Assembly (NCBI GenBank): GCA_910576985.1 | Contig: CAJTLA010000038.1 | Coordinates: 1 to 14,536, forward strand | Source: an uncultured Bacilli bacterium | GTDB lineage: Bacteria > Bacillota_I > Bacilli_A > RF39 > UBA660 | Direction of reading: 5' to 3' | DNA length: 14,536 bases | Shown: positions 6,353 to 12,101 of the stretch, piece after piece | Layout: every line of letters begins with the position of its first letter | How positions within the stretch are numbered: the stretch's first letter is position 1 | The notes under the pieces: generated by a model | What the model saw: the letters and a program-made list of their open reading frames with translations, nothing else | What the model was told of the DNA's origin: nothing | Databases searched by the model: none | Made by a program: the position numbers and the translations under genes

Positions 6353-8002
6353 ATGACTGATATTGAAATCGCACACAAAACACCAATGAAAAACATAACA
6401 GAAATTGCAACAAAACTAGACATACCAAAAGAGGACTTAGAACTTTATGGAAATTACAAAGCTAAAATAAACCCAAACAAAATAAAAAAAACAAAAAATG
6501 GCAAACTGATTTTAGTGACAGCCATTTCTCCAACCCCTTATGGAGAAGGAAAAACAACAGTCAGTATTGGATTAAATGATGCACTTTGTACACTAGAAAA
6601 AAATTCGATACTTGCCTTGAGAGAACCTTCCTTAGGACCTGTCTTCGGACTGAAAGGGGGAGCAACAGGAGGAGGATATTCCCAAATCGTACCAATGGAA
6701 GATATTAACTTACATTTTACAGGAGACTTTCATGCCATCACAGCAGCAAATAATTTATTATGTGCAGCCATAGATAACCACTTATACTTTGGAAATGAAC
6801 TAAATATCGATCCAGAAACCATTACCTGTAGAAGATGCTTAGACATGAATGATCGAGCCTTAAGAACCATTCAAATCGGATTATCAATGGAAAAGGAAAC
6901 CAAAAGAGAAGAACATTTCAATATTACAGCAGCCAGTGAAATGATGACTATTTTTTGCCTGTCTTCTAGTTTAGACGATTTAAGAAAAAAAATTGATCAA
7001 ATAGTAATTGGATATACATATGATGGAAAAAGTATATTTGCTCGTGACTTAAATATTACAGGTAGTATCATAACCTTATTAAAAGAAGCAATAAAACCAA
7101 ACTTAGTCCAAACCTTAGAAGGAAATCCAGCCTTAGTTCATGGAGGACCATTTGCCAACATTGCTCATGGATGCAATAGTTTAATTGCAACAAAACTGGC
7201 TTTAAACCTAGCAGATTATGTAGTGACAGAAGCAGGATTTGGTTCCGATTTAGGTGCTGAAAAATTTTTAGATATCAAATGTAGAATGGGGGATTTATGT
7301 CCATCTGTAATTGTTTTAGTAACAACATTGAAATCATTAAAATATAATGCAGGAATTCCAAAAGAAGAAATCTTAAAAGAGAACATAGAAGCGATCAAAA
7401 AAGGAGCAGAAAATTTGAAAGCACATATTGAAAACCTTCAGACATTTAAAATACCAATTGTTGTTTGCCTAAACCGTTATAATGAAGATACTGATTTAGA
7501 AATAAAAACCGTAAAAGAAATCTGTGCCAAATTAAACGTTCCATTAGAAGAAAGTAGAGCTTATAAAGAAGGAGGACTTGGAGCAACCTCATTAGCGCAA
7601 ACAGTGATATCTTTATCACAAACAAAAAATCAATTGCAATATCAATATGAATTAGAAGACTCATTAACAAAAAAAATAGAAAAACTGGCTTTTAACATTT
7701 ACCACGCCAAAACAATTGTCTATTCAGAAAAAGCGAAAAAGAAAATACAACAACTATCAAACTCAAAATATCAAACTTATCCGATTTGTGTTGCAAAAAC
7801 ACAATACTCTTTATCTGATGATCCAAAAAAATTAGGGGATCCAAGAGGATATGAACTTCATGTCCAAGATGTCACCCTTTATGCAGGAGCGGGATTTATT
7901 ACAGTATTACTAGGAGACATTATGACGATGCCAGGTTTTCCTAAAAAACCAAATTATGAACAAATTGATCTCAATCATGAAACCATTACAGGACTATTTT
8001 AA
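6353..8002 (+). CDS. fhs: Formate--tetrahydrofolate ligase
   Basis: A 549-residue enzyme that joins formate to tetrahydrofolate with ATP, giving 10-formyl-tetrahydrofolate for purine and formyl-Met synthesis or, in anaerobes, one-carbon metabolism. The family P-loop is TPYGEGKTT (61-69). Signature stretches follow: REPSLGPVFGLKGGATGGG (90-108), MEDINLHFTGDFHAI (115-129), and near the C-terminus SDDPKKLGDPRGYELHVQDV and a TMPGFPKKP segment. Length is normal for the family (about 550-560). ATG 6353 follows GAGGTGA (6342-6348) by 4 nt. It is flanked by a promoter and a terminator of its own, so it appears monocistronic. No other folate genes are in the window, and with a leader near 10 nt there is no room for a riboswitch. 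Confidence 0.97.
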   Translation: MTDIEIAHKTPMKNITEIATKLDIPKEDLELYGNYKAKINPNKIKKTKNGKLILVTAISPTPYGEGKTTVSIGLNDALCTLEKNSILALREPSLGPVFGLKGGATGGGYSQIVPMEDINLHFTGDFHAITAANNLLCAAIDNHLYFGNELNIDPETITCRRCLDMNDRALRTIQIGLSMEKETKREEHFNITAASEMMTIFCLSSSLDDLRKKIDQIVIGYTYDGKSIFARDLNITGSIITLLKEAIKPNLVQTLEGNPALVHGGPFANIAHGCNSLIATKLALNLADYVVTEAGFGSDLGAEKFLDIKCRMGDLCPSVIVLVTTLKSLKYNAGIPKEEILKENIEAIKKGAENLKAHIENLQTFKIPIVVCLNRYNEDTDLEIKTVKEICAKLNVPLEESRAYKEGGLGATSLAQTVISLSQTKNQLQYQYELEDSLTKKIEKLAFNIYHAKTIVYSEKAKKKIQQLSNSKYQTYPICVAKTQYSLSDDPKKLGDPRGYELHVQDVTLYAGAGFITVLLGDIMTMPGFPKKPNYEQIDLNHETITGLF

Positions 8003-8027
8003 AAATATGAATTTTCATATTTTTTTT
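8001..8027 (+). terminator. Terminator of fhs, beginning inside its stop codon
   Basis: AAAAATATGA (8001-8010) pairs with TCATATTTTT (8015-8024) around a 4-nt loop, and T's run to 8027. The first two bases of the stem are the last two of the TAA stop (8000-8002). Confidence 0.75.
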
Positions 8028-8051
8028 CATATTTTTTTAAAATTATGCCAT

Positions 8052-8057
8052 TTTAAT
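8052..8057 (+). promoter_or_regulatory. Possible -10 of the 152-residue protein gene
   Basis: TTTAAT (8052-8057) within TTTTAATAAT is the only -10-like element between the fhs terminator and GAGGTGA at 8061. No convincing -35 is seen. The call rests on position and on similarity to the layout of neighbouring genes. Confidence 0.35.
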
Positions 8058-8070
8058 AATGAGGTGAATC

Positions 8071-8529
8071 ATGAAAAAATGGTGTATTGCATTTTTGCTA
8101 TGTTGTTTCATAACAATATTATGGAATCAAAATGAAAAATTAGAACCAGTATTTCAAGAAAACTATTTAAACAAAATAGATGAAAATAGTTTTGAACTTG
8201 TACAAGTTGACGTTTCAGAAGCATCAATCACAACAAAAAATCTCACCTCGCTTTTAGAACAATTATCCCTAATCACAATAGAATATGAAGTTCCAAAATT
8301 GTATCAATCAAAATTCTCAAAATCTGAATTCATATATCATTTTGAAAACCAATCATATGAAAAAGGACTGAATGAAATTGAAACTTTTGTGAAAAAAAGA
8401 TGGAAGCAATTAGGACAACAAAAAGAAATTGAAAAAATTTATTTTTATGGGATAAAAATAAACATGGTAGAAGTATGTGGCCCAAAAGAAAAAATTGATG
8501 CATTCAAACAACGTATTAAGAATTCATAA
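8071..8529 (+). CDS. Uncharacterised exported or membrane-anchored protein, 152 aa
   Basis: I do not recognise this protein. It has a short N-terminal hydrophobic segment (about 4-18, WCIAFLLCCFITILW) after MKK, so it is secreted or anchored with most of it outside. There is no clear lipobox: the Cys pair at 11-12 is buried in the hydrophobic run. The rest is a soluble alpha/beta-looking domain rich in Lys and Glu. Residues 44-75 look strand-rich, 97-118 a helix (NEIETFVKKRWKQLGQQ), and the end reads IYFYGIKINMVEVCGPKEKID. The four Cys are at 5, 11, 12 and 136. ATG 8071 follows GAGGTGA (8061-8067) by 3 nt. Spaced between its own start signals and a stop-codon hairpin, it looks monocistronic. 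Coding is supported by the ribosome-binding site, length and terminator, not by homology. Confidence 0.65.
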   Translation: MKKWCIAFLLCCFITILWNQNEKLEPVFQENYLNKIDENSFELVQVDVSEASITTKNLTSLLEQLSLITIEYEVPKLYQSKFSKSEFIYHFENQSYEKGLNEIETFVKKRWKQLGQQKEIEKIYFYGIKINMVEVCGPKEKIDAFKQRIKNS

Positions 8530-8543
8530 AGGTTCTTTTTTTT
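8518..8543 (+). terminator. Terminator spanning the stop of the 152-residue protein gene
   Basis: AAGAATT (8518-8524) pairs with GGTTCTT (8531-8537), including two G-T wobbles, around the loop CATAAA that contains the stop (8527-8529). T's run to 8543. The long T-tract supports it despite the weak stem. Confidence 0.6.
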
Positions 8544-8578
8544 ATTTTTTAAAATATAATAAATTAGATATTTTTAGT

Positions 8579-8607
8579 TTGAATTTCTAGTAAGATTAGT
8601 GTATAAT
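8579..8607 (+). promoter_or_regulatory. Promoter of the NfeD-SPFH-CPBP operon
   Basis: TTGAAT (8579-8584), 17-nt spacer, TATAAT (8602-8607). AGGTGA at 8614-8619 begins 6 nt after the -10. This is the clearest two-box promoter in the window. A second TATAAT at 8555-8560 has no matching -35. Confidence 0.75.
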
Positions 8608-8624
8608 GAAATTAGGTGATATAG

Positions 8625-9044
8625 ATGTCTTATATATGGTTAGGAGTTGTCATTTTGCTTACCTTAGCAGAATGTATGACAGTTGGACTTACAACAATTT
8701 GGTTTGTGATTAGCGCTTTAGTAGCACTACTAGTATCCTTACTTATTGATAATTTTGTATTACAATTTGGTATTTTTGTAATATTGGGTGTGATATTGCT
8801 CATTACGACAAGACCATTATTGTTACAATTTTTAAAGACAAAAGAAGAAAAAACAAACTTTGATCGAATCATTGGAATGGAAGGAATTGTAACAGAAGCA
8901 ATTTCTAAAAATACCATTGGAGAAGTGAAAGTAGATGGAAAAAAATGGAGTGCTTATAGTACCAAAAAAATTGCCAAAGATAGCGTTGTTAAAATTTTAG
9001 AAATCGATGGTGTCAAACTAAAAGTAGAGAAAGTAGAGGAATAA
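8625..9044 (+). CDS. NfeD-like membrane protein
   Basis: A 139-residue short-form NfeD protein. Three membrane segments (about 3-20, 22-42, 46-64) are followed by a soluble OB-fold domain (80-139) with the family pattern GMEGIVTEAI, then GEVKVDGKKWSAYS (99-112), and a final strand (GVKLKVEKVEE). There is no ClpP-like serine protease domain, so this is the truncated form usually encoded next to an SPFH protein, its likely membrane partner. It is the first gene of a three-gene operon; the next start is 4 nt after its stop. ATG 8625 follows AGGTGA (8614-8619) by 5 nt. The role is inferred from family pairing: organising or stabilising SPFH assemblies in the membrane. Confidence 0.85.
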   Translation: MSYIWLGVVILLTLAECMTVGLTTIWFVISALVALLVSLLIDNFVLQFGIFVILGVILLITTRPLLLQFLKTKEEKTNFDRIIGMEGIVTEAISKNTIGEVKVDGKKWSAYSTKKIAKDSVVKILEIDGVKLKVEKVEE

Positions 9045-9048
9045 GAGT

Positions 9049-9930
9049 ATGGAAGTATTTTTAATTATATTGGTATTGGTGGTTGTATTGATCATACCAA
9101 ATGTCAAAATTGTACCACAAGCAAAAAGTTATGTGATAGAAAGAGTAGGATCTTACTATACAACATGGAAAAATGGTCTTCATTTTAAAATCCCATTTTT
9201 AGACCGAGTTGCCAACCAAGTAATATTAAAAGAAATTGTCAAAGACTTTGATCCACAACCAGTCATTACCAAAGATAATGTAACCATGCAAATAGATACT
9301 GTGGTTTACTTTCAAATCACAGATGCAAAATTATATACTTATGGAGTAGAAAACCCAATCAATGCAATTGAAAATTTAACAGCAACTACATTACGTAACA
9401 TTATTGGAGAATTAGAGCTTGATCAAACCTTAACTTCAAGAGATATTATCAATTCGAAAATGCGTTCTATCTTGGATGAAGCAACAGATCCATGGGGAAT
9501 CAAAGTAAACCGTGTGGAAGTAAAAAATATCTTACCTCCAAGAGATATCCAAGAAGCAATGGAAAAACAAATGCGTGCAGAACGTGAAAGAAGAGAAAAA
9601 ATTCTTCAAGCAGAAGGAGAAAAAAAATCAAGTGTTTTAATTGCAGAAGGAGAAAAAGAAAGCGCCATTTTAAGAGCAGAAGCAGATAAACAATCAAAAA
9701 TCAAAAAAGCAGAAGGAGAAGCAGAAGCGATTATTAAATTAAAAAGTGCAGAAGCAGAAGGAATTAGGCTTTTAAAAGAAGCGAAAGCAGACTCTTCAGT
9801 TCTTACTCTAAAAAGTTTTGAAGCACTAGAAAACGTTGCAAATGGTCAATCTACCAAAATCATTGTTCCATCAGAATTACAAAATATTGCAACCATCGGA
9901 ACAACCATCTCAGAGATGTTAAAAAAATAA
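9049..9930 (+). CDS. SPFH/stomatin-like protein (QmcA/slipin family)
   Basis: A 293-residue SPFH (band 7) protein. One N-terminal hydrophobic segment (3-18) is followed by the SPFH domain (about 18-180) with family features VPQAKSYVIERVGSYYTTW (22-40), GLHFKIPFLDRV (43-54), TLRNIIGELELDQTL (114-128) and WGIKVNRVEVKNI (149-161). A long charged coiled-coil region (165-245) follows, with three AEGEK/AEGEA repeats. Such proteins form large ring or cage assemblies on the membrane and often contact proteases. AGAGGA at 9035-9040, inside the end of the upstream gene, serves as ribosome-binding site 8 nt before ATG. It lies between NfeD and a CPBP protease, consistent with a membrane microdomain or quality-control unit. 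Family assignment is firm; cellular role is not. Confidence 0.93.
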   Translation: MEVFLIILVLVVVLIIPNVKIVPQAKSYVIERVGSYYTTWKNGLHFKIPFLDRVANQVILKEIVKDFDPQPVITKDNVTMQIDTVVYFQITDAKLYTYGVENPINAIENLTATTLRNIIGELELDQTLTSRDIINSKMRSILDEATDPWGIKVNRVEVKNILPPRDIQEAMEKQMRAERERREKILQAEGEKKSSVLIAEGEKESAILRAEADKQSKIKKAEGEAEAIIKLKSAEAEGIRLLKEAKADSSVLTLKSFEALENVANGQSTKIIVPSELQNIATIGTTISEMLKK

Positions 9931-10712
9931 TGAAAAAATTATTGAATATTATTGGCTTTCCACTGTTATTTGTAGTTAGCCAATTTTTTATGACCATAAT
10001 TGTAACGATAACCTTTATAATAACAAGGAATCATCCAGATTTAAATAACTGGATTGGAAGCGAAAACTACACCATAGAACTAGCAGAATATCTGTCCAAA
10101 TATGGGATCATAAGTTTACTAATATTATGTTGTATTTTCTTACCCATTTTATATAAAAAATATCACAAAGAGGCAAAAGAAACAAAGAACAAAATTCCAA
10201 TGAATCAAATAATATATTTTATAACATTAGGCCTTTCCTTTAGTTTTATTTATAATTCAATATTGGGAAGCATCAATCATATGATTTCAATTACGGACTT
10301 ATTTGATGGGAAAATATATATTTCATCTATAATTGGAACAGCACTCATTGGACCAATCTTAGAAGAATATCTATTTCGAGGAATTACCTATCACAGATTA
10401 CAGAAATATTATCCAGTAATGAAATCATTACTATTAACAGGACTCATTTTCGCACTCTTTCATCAAAATATAGTTCAAATGATTTATGCGTTTATCTTTA
10501 ATTTTATTTTGATTTTTGCTTATGAAAAATATCAATTAAAAGCATCTATCTTGGTTCATATGAGTGCGAATTTAGGAAGCATCCTCTTTAGCGCTTTCTT
10601 CTATTCCAACCCTATCATGATAGAATTTTCACTATTTCTGTCATCACTCATTTTGATTATTTCTTATTGGAAATTAAAAATTTGGGATACCAGCCATTTA
10701 AATAATAGGTAG
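9930..10712 (+). CDS. CPBP family intramembrane metalloprotease
   Basis: A 260-residue polytopic membrane protein of the CPBP (Abi/CAAX protease-like, Rce1-related) family. Conserved motifs are all present: EEYLFRG (145-151, EExxxR), FALFH (174-178, FxxxH) and HMSAN (210-214, HxxxN), the Glu and His residues expected for an intramembrane metal-dependent site. Six to eight membrane segments can be drawn, including 10-31, 58-74, 95-113, 132-145, 168-198 and 232-246. Its ATG overlaps the SPFH stop by one base (TAATG at 9928-9932) and has no strong ribosome-binding site, so translation is probably coupled to the upstream gene. Substrates are unknown; family members process prenylated or peptide substrates or confer bacteriocin immunity. 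No clear terminator follows. Confidence 0.88.
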   Translation: MKKLLNIIGFPLLFVVSQFFMTIIVTITFIITRNHPDLNNWIGSENYTIELAEYLSKYGIISLLILCCIFLPILYKKYHKEAKETKNKIPMNQIIYFITLGLSFSFIYNSILGSINHMISITDLFDGKIYISSIIGTALIGPILEEYLFRGITYHRLQKYYPVMKSLLLTGLIFALFHQNIVQMIYAFIFNFILIFAYEKYQLKASILVHMSANLGSILFSAFFYSNPIMIEFSLFLSSLILIISYWKLKIWDTSHLNNR

Positions 10713-10769
10713 AAAAATTGGAATACCAAATAGTAGATTAAGAAAAGGTCATAGAAGGCACTAAAACTA
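10713..10769 (+). other. Intergenic sequence after the CPBP gene, no signal found
   Basis: There is no hairpin with a T-tract here and no plausible ORF. The operon transcript may read into the T-box region and be stopped by its terminator. The only local dyad is a 4-bp TTGG/CCAA pair, which is not meaningful. Confidence 0.4.
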
Positions 10770-10798
10770 TTGTAAGTATGAAAAAATTGTGTTACAAT
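10770..10798 (+). promoter_or_regulatory. Promoter of the pheST T-box transcript
   Basis: TTGTAA (10770-10775), 17-nt spacer, TACAAT (10793-10798), with an extended TG at 10790-10791. The predicted start near 10805 places the T-box stem I just downstream. Confidence 0.75.
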
Positions 10799-10814
10799 AA
10801 ATTTGTAAATTTGA

Positions 10815-11023
10815 AAAACAAAGAAGAGAAGTAGTAATAAATAGAGATATGAAAAGAGAGTCTATGGTTGGTGGAAATAGATCATATCCATTTATGAATT
10901 CAGCTTGGAGTTTTATATGTCAAACATATAACGGTAACGCGTTACAGTTTTTAAGGTAGATATTTCTACGAATTAAGGTGGTACCACGTATAATCACGTC
11001 CTTATAGGATCGTGATTTTTTTT
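10815..11023 (+). promoter_or_regulatory. T-box riboswitch, tRNA-Phe specific
   Basis: This leader controls pheST by sensing uncharged tRNA-Phe. Stem I contains GATATGA/TCATATC (10846-10852/10882-10888), ATAAAT/ATTTAT (10837-10842/10890-10895) and an apical hairpin TCTAT/ATAGA with the classic loop GGTTGGTGGAA (10866-10876). The specifier loop reads GAATTC with codon TTC (Phe) at 10899-10901, opposite an AGTA motif. Stem III is GTAGA/TCTAC (10956-10969). The T-box core AAGGTGGTACCACG is at 10975-10988. Its TGGT would pair with ACCA of a tRNA with A73, as expected for tRNA-Phe. Antiterminator pairing TAAGG/CCTTA (10974-10978/11000-11004) competes with the terminator at 10992-11017. Specifier, discriminator match and downstream genes all agree. 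Confidence 0.95.
10992..11023 (+). terminator. Regulated terminator of the pheST T-box
   Basis: AATCACG (10992-10998) pairs with CGTGATT (11011-11017), and TCC (10999-11001) pairs with GGA (11007-11009) with a single bulged T. T's run to 11023. It shares CCTTA (11000-11004) with the antiterminator, so the two are mutually exclusive. Confidence 0.9.
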
Positions 11024-11039
11024 GAAAGGATTTGATAAA

Positions 11040-12101
11040 ATGAAAGAAAAAGTAATCACTTTAAAACAAGAAATCAATGAAAAATTAAAATTGATCACTT
11101 CATTAAAAGAATTAAATGAATTAAAAGTAGAATACTTAGGGAAAAAAGGACCAATTAATGAATTAAGTTCTATGATGAAAGAATTATCAGTAGACGAAAA
11201 AAAAGAATTTGGAAAAAGCTTAAACGAATTAAAAGATGAAGTAAATCATTCATTTGAACAAACATATAGAGCATTAGAAGAAAAAGAACTAAGTGAAAAA
11301 TTAGAAAAAGAAAAAATTGATATTACACTTCCAAGTACAAAACTTCATGTAGGGGGAATTCACCCTCTAACCAAAGTAATAGAAGAAATAGAAGACTTGT
11401 TTATCTCAATGGGATATGATGTTGTAGAAGGTCCTGAAATAGAAGAAGATTTATATAATTTTGAAAAACTAAATCTTCCAAAAGGACATCCCGCAAGAGA
11501 TGCCCAAGATAGTTTTTACATCACAGAAGAAATGTTGCTTCGGACTCAAACCTCTCCAGTACAAGCAAGAACAATGGATGCCAACATCGAAAAAACACCA
11601 ATTAGAGTGATTTGTCCTGGAAAAGTATATAGAAGAGATGATGATGATGCTACACATTCTCATCAATTTACGCAAATAGAAGGATTAGTAGTAGGAGAAA
11701 ATATAAACCTCTCACACTTAAAAGGAACACTAGAAGAAGTCGCAAAAAAACTCTTTGGAAACGACCGAGAAGTGCGATTTAGACCAAGTTTTTTTCCATT
11801 TACAGAACCTAGCTTAGAAGTTGATGTAAGTTGCTTTAAATGTGGAGGAGAAGGATGTTCCATTTGTAAAGGAACAGGTTGGATTGAAATATTAGGTTCT
11901 GGAATGGTACATCCAAACGTATTAAAAGGCTGTGGATATGACCCAGAAAAGTACACAGGCTTTGCTTTTGGAATAGGACCAGAAAGAGTAGCTATGTTGA
12001 AATATGGGATTCATGATATCCGTAGTTTTTACACAAATGATTTGCGTTTCTTAGAAAACTTTAATCGCGTAGAAGGGAGTGAAGATAATGCGCTTAAGTA
12101 A
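11040..12101 (+). CDS. pheS: Phenylalanine--tRNA ligase alpha subunit
   Basis: A 353-residue catalytic subunit of the alpha2-beta2 enzyme that attaches phenylalanine to tRNA-Phe. The N-terminal coiled-coil arm (1-95) contacts tRNA. The class II core follows: motif 1 around HPLTKVIEEIEDLFISMGY (108-126), motif 2 GKVYRRDDDDATHSHQFTQ (194-212), and motif 3 GFAFGIGPERVAMLKYG (307-323). CFKCGGEGCSICKGTGW (265-281) is a four-Cys, zinc-finger-like insert that I recall in PheS of other Bacillota. ATG 11040 is chosen: AAAGGA (11025-11030) precedes it, whereas the in-frame TTG at 11022 is inside the terminator T-tract. The last residues (RVEGSEDNALK) extend past the usual C-terminus and overlap the pheT start. 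Regulated by the T-box directly upstream. Confidence 0.97.
   Translation: MKEKVITLKQEINEKLKLITSLKELNELKVEYLGKKGPINELSSMMKELSVDEKKEFGKSLNELKDEVNHSFEQTYRALEEKELSEKLEKEKIDITLPSTKLHVGGIHPLTKVIEEIEDLFISMGYDVVEGPEIEEDLYNFEKLNLPKGHPARDAQDSFYITEEMLLRTQTSPVQARTMDANIEKTPIRVICPGKVYRRDDDDATHSHQFTQIEGLVVGENINLSHLKGTLEEVAKKLFGNDREVRFRPSFFPFTEPSLEVDVSCFKCGGEGCSICKGTGWIEILGSGMVHPNVLKGCGYDPEKYTGFAFGIGPERVAMLKYGIHDIRSFYTNDLRFLENFNRVEGSEDNALK

Noticed and set aside
7446..7670. Long antisense open frames opposite fhs, pheS, pheT and other genes
   Set aside because: They lie wholly inside well-identified genes, give hydrophobic or low-complexity translations, and have no start signals.
9610..9722. Three GCAGAAGGAGAA copies as a DNA repeat or internal ribosome-binding sites
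   Set aside because: They encode the AEGE repeats of the SPFH coiled coil, which is normal for this family; no internal ORF follows.
11022..11039. TTG at 11022 as an earlier start for pheS
   Set aside because: It lies in the T-tract of the T-box terminator and has no ribosome-binding site; ATG 11040 gives the normal N-terminus.
11832..11882. CxxC...CxxC stretch in pheS as a separate DnaJ-like zinc-finger domain
   Set aside because: From memory, PheS of many Bacillota has this four-Cys insert at the same place; it is not a fusion.
12079..12087. GTG at 12079 as the start of pheT
   Set aside because: It overlaps the GGGAG ribosome-binding site; ATG 12088 gives the standard PheT beginning.
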